Shown here: positions 38,627 through 48,560 of the stretch, in pieces | How the letters are laid out: every line of letters starts with the position of its first letter | Position numbering within the stretch: position 1 is the stretch's first letter | Origin: Caldifarciminota bacterium | Lineage (GTDB): Bacteria; Hydrothermota; Tepidihabitantia; Tepidihabitantales; Tepidihabitantaceae | DNA: 64,000 nt | Reading direction: 5' to 3' | NCBI GenBank assembly: GCA_026418295.1 | Contig: JAOABP010000004.1 | Location: 62,001-126,000, forward strand | Made by a program: the position numbers and the translations under genes | The notes under the pieces: model-generated | Database searches by the model: none | Told to the model about the DNA's origin: nothing | The model's input: the letters and a program-made list of their open reading frames with translations, nothing else

Positions 38627-40645
38627 TTGGTTTCCCGCAGTTTGCGCATTACGCTGCTGGTAGCGTTGATAATTCTCCTGCTGACCGGAGGTCTGCTGGT
38701 GCTGGGCTATCTCCGGCTCCGTGCCGATCTGCCCGCTCCGGAAACAATCATCAATTACAAGGCACCAGCGAGTACCCGGCTCGTTGACTGCCGGGGCAGG
38801 GTGATCTCCGAGTTCTTTCAGGAAAAACGCCGGCCGGTACCGCTGGAGACCATCCCTGAGTATCTGGTGCGGTCGGTAGTCGCTGTTGAAGACAAGCGCT
38901 TTTACTCCCACTGGGGAATTGACCTGATCCGGGTTGCAGGCTCAATTGTTGCCAATCTGCTCCACCCGCGCAACCTTCAGGGTGCATCCACCATTACCCA
39001 GCAGCTCGCCCGTTCCATGTTCCTCACCCCCCGGCGTCAGCTCAGCCGGAAGCTCAAGGAGATGGTGCTGGCGATTGAGCTTGAGCGCCATTATTCCAAG
39101 GAGGAGATTCTGGAGATGTATCTGAATCAGGTGTGGTTTGGCGGTTCGATCTACGGTGTTGCAGCGGCAAGCGAACGGTATTTCGGCAAGCACATCTCCC
39201 GGCTGGACCCCGCAGAGTGCGCCACGCTGGGTGCAATGATCGCCAACCCTTCAGCCTATTCCCCCTATAAATACCCGCAGCGGCTGTTGCGCCGGCGCAA
39301 TTACTTTCTGGGCAAGATGCACCGGCTCGGCCTCCTGACCAAGAAGGAGTACGAACAGGCGGCAGCCCAGCCGTTAAATGTCCTGCCACCCGGGTCGGCA
39401 ACCAATGAGGCACCATATTTTGTTGAGGAGATCCGGCGCTATCTCATTAACACCTATGGCTACGACTTTGTTTATAAGTCCGGCGCCACCGTCTACACGA
39501 CGCTGGATCTGGATATCCAGGCGGCGGCGAACCGGGCACTGCTGGGCTGGCTCGAACAGCTGGAACAGGACTACCGGCTCCGGCCGACAAAGGCACGCTA
39601 TGACTCCATTTTTAAAAATGACTCCACCGACCCGGCACCAGGTTATCTGCAGGGGGCGCTCATTGTGGAAGATGTCCAGACCGGTGAGATCCGGGCGATG
39701 ATCGGCGGCCGGGATTTCCGCCACAGCGAATTCAACCGAGCGACTCAGGCGCTGCGCCAGGTGGGCAGCGCCTTCAAGCCCTTTGTCTATGCAGCAGCAC
39801 TGGATAACGGCTATACCGCCGCCGACATTGAGAATGACTCGGCGCTCGTGATCCGGATTCCGGGCCAGCCCGATTACCGGCCGAAGAATTACGACCAGAA
39901 GTTTCTGGGCAGAATGACCCTGCGCCGTGCCCTTGCCCTGTCCCGGAATATCATTGCGGTCCGGCTGTGCGAAAAGATCGGACCCGATGTCGTTGCCCGC
40001 TACGCCAGTCTGATGGGCATTGAGCATAAAGTTCCGGCTTACTACTCCATCGCCCTCGGCTCAATTGACCTCTCACTGCTGGAGATGACCAATGCCTTTA
40101 ATACGATCGCCAATCAGGGCATCCGCCTCACCCCGTTCATGATTACCAGAATCGTTGATGATCAGGGGCATGTGCTCGAGGAGCATCATCCTGAACCCCG
40201 GCTGGCGATCAGACCCCAGACCGCCTATGTGCTGACAAGCATGATGCAGAGTGTGGTCAATGAGGGCACCGCCACCACGATCCGGGCATTGGGCTTTACC
40301 GGACCGGCAGCCGGCAAGACCGGCACAACCGACGACTACACCGATGCCTGGTTCATCGGTTTTACGCCCACCTTAACCTGCGGTGTCTGGATCGGCTATG
40401 ACCAGAAGCGCACCATTTTCCGGGGCGCTACCGGCGGTGTGATTGCTGCGCCGGTCTGGGGCGAGCTGATGAAGCAGGTTTATCAGGACACCCTTTCCGC
40501 CTTTCCGGTGCCACCCGAAATTGTCACCCTGCCCATCTGTGAGCAGACCGGCAAACTTGCCACTCCCCTCTGCCCCCGTGCCCGTTACGAGGTATTCATT
40601 CAGGGCACCGAGCCGACCGCCAGCTGTCCGCTTCACAGCCGCTGA
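38627..40645 (+). CDS. class A penicillin-binding protein (PBP1A)
   Basis: VAVEDKRFYSHWGIDLIRV...GASTITQQLARSMFL; RQVGSAFKPFVYAAAL; GKTGTTDDYTDAWFIGF. Confidence 0.95.
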   Translation: MVSRSLRITLLVALIILLLTGGLLVLGYLRLRADLPAPETIINYKAPASTRLVDCRGRVISEFFQEKRRPVPLETIPEYLVRSVVAVEDKRFYSHWGIDLIRVAGSIVANLLHPRNLQGASTITQQLARSMFLTPRRQLSRKLKEMVLAIELERHYSKEEILEMYLNQVWFGGSIYGVAAASERYFGKHISRLDPAECATLGAMIANPSAYSPYKYPQRLLRRRNYFLGKMHRLGLLTKKEYEQAAAQPLNVLPPGSATNEAPYFVEEIRRYLINTYGYDFVYKSGATVYTTLDLDIQAAANRALLGWLEQLEQDYRLRPTKARYDSIFKNDSTDPAPGYLQGALIVEDVQTGEIRAMIGGRDFRHSEFNRATQALRQVGSAFKPFVYAAALDNGYTAADIENDSALVIRIPGQPDYRPKNYDQKFLGRMTLRRALALSRNIIAVRLCEKIGPDVVARYASLMGIEHKVPAYYSIALGSIDLSLLEMTNAFNTIANQGIRLTPFMITRIVDDQGHVLEEHHPEPRLAIRPQTAYVLTSMMQSVVNEGTATTIRALGFTGPAAGKTGTTDDYTDAWFIGFTPTLTCGVWIGYDQKRTIFRGATGGVIAAPVWGELMKQVYQDTLSAFPVPPEIVTLPICEQTGKLATPLCPRARYEVFIQGTEPTASCPLHSR

Positions 40646-40657
40646 AGAACGCAGTCC

Positions 40658-41335
40658 ATGCCTTCGGTCCGCAAGCTGAAGCCGGTGCCGGAACTGTGGA
40701 CCATCTTCCAGAAACTGTTCCGGGCTTACGGTCCGCAGCACTGGTGGCCCGCTGAGAGCCCGCTGGAGGTGGTGATTGGCGCAGTCCTGACCCAGAATAC
40801 CGCCTGGCAGAATGTGGAAAGGGCAATGGCAAACCTCAAACACGCCCGGCTGTTGAACCTTGACCTGCTCTGCCGGACCCCGGCCGGCCGGATCGTCGAG
40901 CTCATCCGTCCTGCCGGATACTATAACATTAAAGCCCGGCGCCTGCTCTCGGTCCTGAACTGGCTGAAGGAGCAGGGCGGATTCGCTAAACTGCGGGCAA
41001 CTCCCACCTCCCGGCTCCGCGCCGGCCTGCTTGACTGTTATGGTGTGGGACCTGAAACCGCAGACTCAATCCTGCTCTATGCGCTCAACCGCCCGGTATT
41101 TGTCCTTGATGCCTATACCCGGCGCATCCTTACCCGTTACGGTCTGATTCAGGGAGATGAACCATATGAAGAACTGCGTCTCTGGATTGAAGAGAGCCTT
41201 GCGCCTTTCCTCAAAAAGGACCCGCGGGCAACCGTCCGGGTTTTCAACGAATTCCACGCCCTGTTTGTCCGGCTTGCCAAGACCCACTGCCGGAGCCTGC
41301 CCCGGTGTCCGGGCTGTCCGCTTAACTCCCGTTGA
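40658..41335 (+). CDS. endonuclease III-like HhH-GPD DNA glycosylase
   Basis: VVIGAVLTQNTAWQNVERAMANL; LDCYGVGPETADSILLYALNRPVFVLDAYTRRI; C-terminal Cys cluster. Confidence 0.88.
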   Translation: MPSVRKLKPVPELWTIFQKLFRAYGPQHWWPAESPLEVVIGAVLTQNTAWQNVERAMANLKHARLLNLDLLCRTPAGRIVELIRPAGYYNIKARRLLSVLNWLKEQGGFAKLRATPTSRLRAGLLDCYGVGPETADSILLYALNRPVFVLDAYTRRILTRYGLIQGDEPYEELRLWIEESLAPFLKKDPRATVRVFNEFHALFVRLAKTHCRSLPRCPGCPLNSR

Positions 41336-41365
41336 CTTTAAGCACCCGCTCAATAACATAACCAG

Positions 41366-43615
41366 ATGCGACTTCTGCTCCTGTTGCTCCTGCAGCCTCT
41401 GCCTGACACTGCAGTAACCGCACCGGATACCGGCAAGGTGGACATTGTCTATTACGGTGCCCGGCTGGTCCGGTTTCTCGCCCGCGAGGAGCGGGTAGTC
41501 CTGCTTGACTCTGCCTGGGTCCGCTACCGGGACATGTCGGTCTATGCGGACTCGATCACCTATGACATCCGGCGCCACACGCTGAGCGCGGTCCGAAAAA
41601 CCTCTGCCGGCGAATCGGCGCTGGTCCGCTTCCGGACCGCCACCGAACAGGTAACCGGCACCGAACTGCACTACAATGTTGACACCCGCCGGGGTATGAT
41701 GCGCCATGCCCGTTCCCAGGTGGAAAACGGCTGGATCAGCGCCCGTGAGGTCTGGCTCGTCCGGGAACGGGTGCTGAACGCCCTCAATGCCGATTACACC
41801 ACCTGTGATCTGCCCCATCCCCACTACGCCTTCTTCGGACCGCGGGTAAAACTGTTTATGGATGATGTGGCGATTGCCGAGCCGGTAATTCTGCGTCTCG
41901 GCAGAATCCCGGTCCTGCCCGCACCCTTCTGGCTCGTGCCGGTGGCATCAAGGCGCAAATCCGGACTGATGCCCTTCAAGGTCGGCAGTGCCACTGATCA
42001 GGGCTATTATGCCAAGGGCATCTCCTATTACTGGGTCCTGAACGACTATGCCGACATCACCTTCCTTGCGGATATCATGACCCGCCGGGGCGTCCAGTTC
42101 CGCACCGAAGGAATCTACATTGTCAACCCCTATTCCCGGGGTTCGGTGCAGGGCTCCTACATCCGCGAGTTCTGGAATCCGGCAAACCCGGACCTCGTCC
42201 GCTACAGCTTCAACCTCAGCACCGCCAGCAAAATCACACCCCTGACCGATCTTGATATCCAGGCGGAACTGATCTCCGACACCGCCTATGCCCCGGACTA
42301 TGCGGAGGACCGGCTGGACTGGCTCAAACAGGAGGTCTACTCCTACGGCGCCCTCACCCACCGGTTCCGCGGTCTGGGCAGGGCAAACCTCCGGGCTGAA
42401 CGCCACACCTATTATATGCGCCATTACGACTACCAGCTTCTGCCTGCTGCCAGCATCAGCTTTAACACCCGCACCCTGCCGCTGGGCTGGAACATCACCC
42501 CGTCTGCCGGCTTCTCCCGGCGTCTGGAAAAATCCGACTCAGCCGGAACTGACACCCTGCGCGCCCAGCGGCTCACGCCATCTTTATCCTTCAATCTCAC
42601 CAGCCCGTCTTATCCGATTGGCACAATCGAAATCTCGGACCGGCTGAACTTCTCCGATTCCCGGCGCTCATACCGGAACGCTCCCTTAAGTCACACTCAG
42701 ACCCTCAGTCACGAACTGGGACTGGGCACTTCCCAGAAGCTCATCGGCATCTTCAACACCAGTGAAGCGGTCAGCTGGAACTGGACCGACAACCTGACCG
42801 ACACCCTGCCGCCGGAACCCGGACTCACCTTCAGCCTCGGCTCCGGATTTTCCCTGTTCCGGGTCTTCTCCACCCGCGCCCTCAACCTTGCCGGCATTCT
42901 GCACACCGTCAGCCCGAACCTCCAGTTTTACTACGAGCCAAAAATTACCCCTTCGGGAGTCTTCGGCAGACCCGACCTCCTGCATCCCGATATCACCACT
43001 CTGCAGTTCTTCCTCCGCAACGGCTTTCAGGCAAAACGGGCGACAACAAAGGAAAAGTTTGACCTCGGCACGGTCAACTTCTCCACCGGTTATGACCTGC
43101 GTCAGCACCGGCTCTCACCGGTCTATGCCACCATCTCCACCCGCCCCCTCCTGCTCATCCCAAAAACCGACTCCGGACCGGTGCGCCGGCGGTTTGACCT
43201 CAACCTTGACGGCAACCTGGGATTCAGACCGGAATCGCTCCGCCTCAGCGATGACTACCAGCTGCTCACCAGCTTCAGCTGGACCGCACTCCGCACCGAC
43301 ACCATCCGCCATCAGGAAAACGGACTGGAACTGCGCCTCAACCACACCTTGGGGAAAAACCTGAACATGCTCACCGGCTCGGTATCATTCTCATTCGCCG
43401 GCTGGCGGCTCGGTCTCAACTCCATCGGCTACAACTTTACCCGGCGCCAGCTCACCGACTACTCCATAACCCTCTGGCGCGACCTCCACTGCTGGGAGGC
43501 ACTCGGCACAGTCTCCGGCTTGGGAAAACAGTGGCGCTGGGACTTTGAGGTCCGGATCAAGAAACTGCCCGATGTCCGGTTCGGCAAATCGCTCTTCCGC
43601 ACCTTCCTGCCATGA
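41366..43615 (+). CDS. lptD: LPS-assembly protein LptD/OstA-like
   Basis: OstA-like N-terminus; WLVPVASRRKSGLMPFKVGSATDQGYYAKGISYYWVLNDYADITFLADIMTRRGVQFRTEG. Confidence 0.85.
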   Translation: MRLLLLLLLQPLPDTAVTAPDTGKVDIVYYGARLVRFLAREERVVLLDSAWVRYRDMSVYADSITYDIRRHTLSAVRKTSAGESALVRFRTATEQVTGTELHYNVDTRRGMMRHARSQVENGWISAREVWLVRERVLNALNADYTTCDLPHPHYAFFGPRVKLFMDDVAIAEPVILRLGRIPVLPAPFWLVPVASRRKSGLMPFKVGSATDQGYYAKGISYYWVLNDYADITFLADIMTRRGVQFRTEGIYIVNPYSRGSVQGSYIREFWNPANPDLVRYSFNLSTASKITPLTDLDIQAELISDTAYAPDYAEDRLDWLKQEVYSYGALTHRFRGLGRANLRAERHTYYMRHYDYQLLPAASISFNTRTLPLGWNITPSAGFSRRLEKSDSAGTDTLRAQRLTPSLSFNLTSPSYPIGTIEISDRLNFSDSRRSYRNAPLSHTQTLSHELGLGTSQKLIGIFNTSEAVSWNWTDNLTDTLPPEPGLTFSLGSGFSLFRVFSTRALNLAGILHTVSPNLQFYYEPKITPSGVFGRPDLLHPDITTLQFFLRNGFQAKRATTKEKFDLGTVNFSTGYDLRQHRLSPVYATISTRPLLLIPKTDSGPVRRRFDLNLDGNLGFRPESLRLSDDYQLLTSFSWTALRTDTIRHQENGLELRLNHTLGKNLNMLTGSVSFSFAGWRLGLNSIGYNFTRRQLTDYSITLWRDLHCWEALGTVSGLGKQWRWDFEVRIKKLPDVRFGKSLFRTFLP

Positions 43616-44196
43616 AACTCTACCTTGCCTCCACCTCACCCCGGCGCCGCCAGCTCCTGCAGGACCTCGGTATCCCCTTTTCCCTTATAAAACCCGCATT
43701 CTTTGAACCCGAAATCGGCTTCAGCCAAAATCCGCGCCGGCTGGCAGTTACCCTTGCCCTGCTCAAAGCCCTCTCCTGCACCCCGAAGGTCAAAAACGGC
43801 ATCATCATCGGCACCGACACCATTGTCGTAATCAGAAACCGGATACTCGGCAAACCCGCAAACCCGGCAGCAGCAAAACGCATGCTTAAACTGCTTTCTA
43901 ACAAAACTCATCAGGTAATTACCGGAATTGCACTTATCAAAATGCCGGAGAAGAGAATCTGCACTGGTGCAGAAACAACCCGTGTCACCTTCCGTGCCCT
44001 GAGCGATGAGGAGATAAAATCCTACATCTCAACCCCTGAGCCCTATGACAAGGCGGGCGCCTATGCAATTCAGGGCAGAGCCGGACTCTTTGTGGAACGG
44101 ATTTCCGGCTGTTACCTCAATGTGATCGGACTGCCGGTCAGTCTGCTTTTGAAACTGCTTCAGGATGCCGGCTGGAAAAATCCGTTATCAGGGTGA
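43612..44196 (+). CDS. maf: Maf-like nucleotide pyrophosphatase
   Basis: LYLASTSPRRRQLLQDLGIPF...IIIGTDTIVV...DKAGAYAIQGRAGLFVERISGCYLNVIGLPV. Confidence 0.95.
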   Translation: MKLYLASTSPRRRQLLQDLGIPFSLIKPAFFEPEIGFSQNPRRLAVTLALLKALSCTPKVKNGIIIGTDTIVVIRNRILGKPANPAAAKRMLKLLSNKTHQVITGIALIKMPEKRICTGAETTRVTFRALSDEEIKSYISTPEPYDKAGAYAIQGRAGLFVERISGCYLNVIGLPVSLLLKLLQDAGWKNPLSG

Positions 44197-44853
44197 ACTG
44201 AGCCGGACATTGAGCCGGTAGCTGCAGTCGCGCAGACCCCGGGTATTATCCAGCACCAGAAAATACAGTCCGGAAACCGGAATGGTGTCGTAAAATGCTC
44301 CTGCCTGATATGCCAGACGCCGGATGCGCGGCTCATAGCTCTCCCCTGCCTGCCAGCGCCCGAAATTGGACTCATCCAGAAACATCAGATAAATTGTTGT
44401 CGTATCGCTTGAACATTGCCCCTGCAGCCGGTAACCCGCAGGACAGGAGTCAAAGAACCAGACCGCCTCGCCCGCCTTCACCGCCCCTTCCCAGACCGCA
44501 AAATTGACCACGCGGGGCACAACCCGGACCTGAACCGAATCGCTCCCCTTCCTGCCCAGACCATCGGTCACCTGCACCTTCACCAGTACCAGACCTGAGG
44601 ACTCAGGCGCCTGCCACTGAATCCGGTTGTCAAACTGCGCCCCGAAAACTCCGGCTGAACACCACCACTCATAGCTCAGCGGACCACGGGCACCCGGCTC
44701 AACCCGGCAGACAAAACTGCCGGTGTCCTGCACCGCAACCTGAACCCTGCCCTCAATCCCGCCAATCACCGGCGGACCGGGCTGATAACCGCACCGGCTG
44801 GCAGCCACCAGACCGGTGATGACAAGCAGGAGCAGGTAACTCACAAACCGCAT
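44188..44853 (-). CDS. hypothetical secreted protein with Ig/PKD-like segment
   Basis: signal-peptide-like N-terminus; single long ORF; promoter TTGACC-N16-GATAAT at 44864-44891. Confidence 0.6.
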   Translation of the reverse strand: MRFVSYLLLLVITGLVAASRCGYQPGPPVIGGIEGRVQVAVQDTGSFVCRVEPGARGPLSYEWWCSAGVFGAQFDNRIQWQAPESSGLVLVKVQVTDGLGRKGSDSVQVRVVPRVVNFAVWEGAVKAGEAVWFFDSCPAGYRLQGQCSSDTTTIYLMFLDESNFGRWQAGESYEPRIRRLAYQAGAFYDTIPVSGLYFLVLDNTRGLRDCSYRLNVRLSSP

Positions 44854-45120
44854 CGGTATAAAGATTATCCGGTCCGTCCTGTCAGGGTCAAGAAAATCGC
44901 CTCCGGACCCGGCACCAGGTCAGACCCCGCAACCGCTCCCACCCCTGCCCCGGGCTAGCCCCCGTTGACAGCTCTGAATATATAACTCATTATACATCAA
45001 AATCTTAAATCAAACAATACCTGTGCATTATTATGCACATATCTTCGCTCCGCGGTGGCGGTATTTGAGGAGAATCATCTCCATCTGTTCGGCCGGCTTC
45101 TGCCGGGAATTTGGTGAGCA

Positions 45121-45242
45121 GATTCCTCGACTCGCCTCCGGCTCGCTCGGAATGACATATGCGGATGTGGTCATTTCGACCGGAGCGGAGCCGAAGGCGG
45201 AGCGGAGTGGAGAAATCGCTCTCTCCCCTACCGCGCAATCAC
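45121..45242. repeat. REP-like inverted-repeat element, copy 1
   Basis: GATTCCTCGACTCGCC..GGAATGACA...TCATTTCGACCGGAGCGGAGCCGAAGGCGGAGCGGAGTGGAGAAATC; 122 bp identical to copy 3. Confidence 0.9.
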
Positions 45243-46586
45243 AACTTTGCGATTCACACCGCCAGCAGTGCGGATGAAATACACCCCTGGTGCCAGACAC
45301 CGCACATCATTGGCACCGGGCACAAGCTCCAAGACCCGCCTGCCGGTGATGTCCACCAGCACCGGTTTACCTGCCACTCCTGCCCGCTCCGGCAGATACA
45401 GCACACCCCGCAGCAGTGTCGGCGCTGAGCGGGCCAGATTGTTACTCCGCTTCTCCTCCTCAATCCCCTGCCCCAGCTCGCGCAGAACATACAGCGTGCT
45501 GTCACAACCAATCGCAAAGATGCGGTGCCGGATCGGGTCCAGCTCAATGTCCGGCGGACCGTAGAGACCAAACTCCTCCAGATACACCCGGTCAATCACC
45601 GAATCGGTCCGGCAGTCCAGAACCTTTAACGTCTCACCACGCGGACCGCCGGTGAAATACAGCCGGTTGCTCCAGGCCGCCCAGCGCACCGACAAAGGTC
45701 CCCAGCCCGCCTCCAGCAGTTTTTTAACTATCGAGTCGGTCAGACAGTCAATCACAAACAGCGTGTCCGGCCATCGCTGTTTCGCCCTGCTGATATAAAC
45801 TTTGTTATCAAGCGTATCAATTGCAATTGGCTCCAGCGTTGCATAGAAAATTGGGATCGGAAAGTATTTGATAAACTGATGCTGCTGAATATCAATTACT
45901 CCTGGGAGGGCTTCATCGTAAGGCAGGAAATAGCCCTTGTTCAATCGGTAATGAAAGTATATCTTGTAAGGTAACATGTGGAGCACGCGGAACATGCTCA
46001 GCAGAGATTCAGAACTGCAGTCATAGACCGCCAGCCAGGCTGGTGAGCCATACTGATGAATGACCGCATAAACCTCATTGTGCACCGAATCCCAAGAGAC
46101 AAAGGTAACAAAAAAGCGTTCCACCGGACAAGGAAACCCGCCAATAATTGAATCGTTATTGCAATCCAGAATCAGAAGTGAATCGCTGCACCCGATATAC
46201 AGACGGTTTGATGACGAAACATAGCAGTGCCCCCAGAGTCGTCCGGGTTCAAAATACAGCTCCTTTAACACTGTATCCCTTGCCACATCGATTACAACAA
46301 TCCGGTCTGCCCTGGTTTCAACACTAAGGTAAAGCTTTTGCTGCCGCCAGTTGTATGAAAAAAAGTCGACCGACCTTGGAATCCCTGGTGCTATTGTATC
46401 TACTTTGTAAGTGGAACAGCTAACCGCATACAAGAATGAACCATCGCCGCTGATATAAAGCTTGTCAAATTCGCTGAAATAAATACCGCGTGAAATACGC
46501 GACGGGAAAACAATGGCTGTATCGATTACCAGAACCTGACTGTAAATCACTGCCGGGAAAAGAAGCAAAAATGCTTTTCTTTTCAT
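45228..46586 (-). CDS. secreted YVTN/NHL-type beta-propeller with C-terminal sorting-like domain
   Basis: signal peptide; repeats like KVYISRAKQRWPDTLFVIDCLTDSIVKKL; C-terminus LAPGVYFIRTAGGVNRKVVIAR. Confidence 0.78.
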   Translation of the reverse strand: MKRKAFLLLFPAVIYSQVLVIDTAIVFPSRISRGIYFSEFDKLYISGDGSFLYAVSCSTYKVDTIAPGIPRSVDFFSYNWRQQKLYLSVETRADRIVVIDVARDTVLKELYFEPGRLWGHCYVSSSNRLYIGCSDSLLILDCNNDSIIGGFPCPVERFFVTFVSWDSVHNEVYAVIHQYGSPAWLAVYDCSSESLLSMFRVLHMLPYKIYFHYRLNKGYFLPYDEALPGVIDIQQHQFIKYFPIPIFYATLEPIAIDTLDNKVYISRAKQRWPDTLFVIDCLTDSIVKKLLEAGWGPLSVRWAAWSNRLYFTGGPRGETLKVLDCRTDSVIDRVYLEEFGLYGPPDIELDPIRHRIFAIGCDSTLYVLRELGQGIEEEKRSNNLARSAPTLLRGVLYLPERAGVAGKPVLVDITGRRVLELVPGANDVRCLAPGVYFIRTAGGVNRKVVIAR

Positions 46587-46637
46587 ATCCGATCCCGGTG
46601 GCAGAGGAGAAAATACCCCCCTGCCACCAACTGAAAG

Positions 46638-48215
46638 TTACCTTACCACGATCTTGATTCTACAGCGTCTTTGCTCTTGATCAAGAAGGAGGAAGTATAC
46701 CCCCGAGTTATCCGGTTTCCATGTAATATGCTGACCGGCATTCATTCGGAAAATCCGTCTCCCCATACCATCAAACAAAACCAGCCTTGAATTTTGATCT
46801 CTCTCCATACTGATATTGTAACATAGCGGCACTCCCGTGGAGGTAATTAAAACCTTAGAACTGTTAAAGAAATTGCTCGTATTTGTCTGTGCGCCCGAAA
46901 AACTGTGCAATTCTTGATCCCAGAGGACTCTGATCAGCCAGAAATGATTGTTCGGCCGCCCCATTCCTTCACCAGTTGTCAGATAAACTAACCGATAGCA
47001 AGTGTTTTCTTGTTTTTTAACAGCAATTGAAGCTCCGGGGCCAAACGGCTCTGGAAGCCCACCGGTGTTAATCCATCGGGCCCATGCATATCTATAGAGA
47101 TTATAATCTCCCTGTCCGAATATTGCGAAAATATCACCAGCCCCCTCGTCGTTTATGGCGCTCAGAGCTGCGCCAATGTTCTGCGGAGGCACCCGCTCTT
47201 CACTATACAGCCGCACCCAGCGGTTATACTCATCCACATAGGCGTAGCACAGGGTGTCGCCGCCACCAACAAAGGCAATGAAGATGTCTGAAGATGTGCG
47301 GAAGAACTTCCCGCAGTAGGCAAGCGCCCCGCCATCACCAACCCGCGTCGGGATATCTGCCAGCCGTTCCCAGCCACCCTGAAGCCGGAAGCTGTGCACC
47401 GGTCCGGTCTTCCAGCCGCTGCCTGCACTCCTGGATGCGGTCTGCCAGTAATAAGTGCCGTTTGCCAGTCTGGTCTCCACCTGATACTGCGGCACCGTGG
47501 TGATGACATTGATTACCGTGTTATTCAGTTCCGGATCGGTCGCCACCACCAGCCGGTATTCAATCGCTGCCCCTTCCTCCTGCCAGATGAACACCGGTGT
47601 CTGATCCGCAATCAGGGCACCCTGAGCCGGGTAGATGCCGTCCACCGTCACCGGCGGATAACTGCTCGGCAGCCAGTAGCGCCAGAACTGCTGACCGCCA
47701 CCGGCAAGGCAGTAAAGCCAGCCCGGTATCGGCTCCAGCTGCTGATTGTAGCCGGGATTTGCCTTATATGCCAGTCCGGGACGGGGACCGAGGGCAAAGG
47801 CTGTAATCGGCTCAGAATACCAGCGACCCTCATTCAACGGATACCAGAAGAGGTTGTCTCCGTCCAATGTCTGCCCCACAAGATAAACCACCCCGCATTC
47901 CAGCCATTGAAAGGTCAAAGCGGTCTGTTTCATATCCCGGTTGATCACCGAATCAGCAGGATAATGCCAGTGGCCGTCAACACAGTCGTAATAAAGGAAC
48001 CAGGTTCTGCCGTAGGCTGGTGCCGGAAAGATACCCCAGACCGTGTCATAGGACCTTGAACCATACCCGCTGTAGGAATATGTCAGACATGCCCAGCGCT
48101 GAACCGGAACCGGCACATCCTCCAGCCGTTCCCACTCCTGTGCCAGCGTCGCCCCCGCAAGCACTGCGGTGCTTAAAATCAGCAACCTGAACAAACTTGT
48201 CTTTTTCATCCCCAA
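46638..48215 (-). CDS. secreted protein with C-terminal sorting-like domain
   Basis: signal peptide; C-terminus DNSGVYFLLLDQEQRRCRIKIVVR; SD AGGAGG. Confidence 0.72.
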   Translation of the reverse strand: MGMKKTSLFRLLILSTAVLAGATLAQEWERLEDVPVPVQRWACLTYSYSGYGSRSYDTVWGIFPAPAYGRTWFLYYDCVDGHWHYPADSVINRDMKQTALTFQWLECGVVYLVGQTLDGDNLFWYPLNEGRWYSEPITAFALGPRPGLAYKANPGYNQQLEPIPGWLYCLAGGGQQFWRYWLPSSYPPVTVDGIYPAQGALIADQTPVFIWQEEGAAIEYRLVVATDPELNNTVINVITTVPQYQVETRLANGTYYWQTASRSAGSGWKTGPVHSFRLQGGWERLADIPTRVGDGGALAYCGKFFRTSSDIFIAFVGGGDTLCYAYVDEYNRWVRLYSEERVPPQNIGAALSAINDEGAGDIFAIFGQGDYNLYRYAWARWINTGGLPEPFGPGASIAVKKQENTCYRLVYLTTGEGMGRPNNHFWLIRVLWDQELHSFSGAQTNTSNFFNSSKVLITSTGVPLCYNISMERDQNSRLVLFDGMGRRIFRMNAGQHITWKPDNSGVYFLLLDQEQRRCRIKIVVR

Positions 48216-48298
48216 CCTCCTTTCCGGTTTTAATGATTATTAAATTTATCAGGTTGCCTGCTGACTTCCAACCGCTGGCAGCAGAGACTGCCGCCAGC

Positions 48299-48464
48299 AG
48301 CACCGCCTGCCCGCACCTCACCAGAAGGGTTAAGATTGTGCAATAAAAGGGAGTAGAGTAGAGTAGAAACTCACCGGCTCAATTTAATTATAAGCTGAAT
48401 CTGAATTCTGTCAATAGATTGACAAATTTTGCATTTTTCATTTTGCACTTTGCATTGATAAAGG
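48299..48464. repeat. intergenic promoter cassette, copy A
   Basis: CACCGCCTGCCCGCACCTCACCAGAAGGGTTAAGATTGTGCA...TTTTGCATTTTTCATTTTGCACTTTGCATT, shared with 52827-52997. Confidence 0.85.
48387..48414 (-). promoter_or_regulatory. consensus promoter TTGACA-N16-TATAAT in cassette A
   Basis: TTGACAGAATTCAGATTCAGCTTATAAT on the minus strand. Confidence 0.75.
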
Positions 48465-48560
48465 GATTCCTCGACTCGCCTCCGGCTCGCTCGGAATGAC
48501 CCTTCTTTTCCCTGTCATTTCGACCGAAGTGGAGAAATCCCTTCCCTTACCGCGCAATCA
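48465..48560. repeat. REP-like element, copy 2
   Basis: GATTCCTCGACTCGCCTCCGGCTCGCTCGGAATGAC...GTCATTTCGACCGAAGTGGAGAAATC. Confidence 0.85.

Noticed and set aside
44930-44945. CCAGGTCAGACCCCGCAACC near 44920 looked a little like the SRP RNA (ffs) core
   Set aside because: The invariant GGAAG/GAGCAGC part is missing and no convincing hairpin was seen.
45005-45428. Small ORFs with similar peptides (e.g. IPRLASGSLGMTYADVVISTGAEPKAERSGEIALSP) at 45023 and 50885
   Set aside because: They are translations of REP copies 1 and 3; identity is explained by the DNA repeat.
48046-48321. ORFs 48046-48321 and 52643-52900 sharing VRCGQAVL
   Set aside because: The shared peptide comes from the repeated intergenic cassette, not from a protein family.
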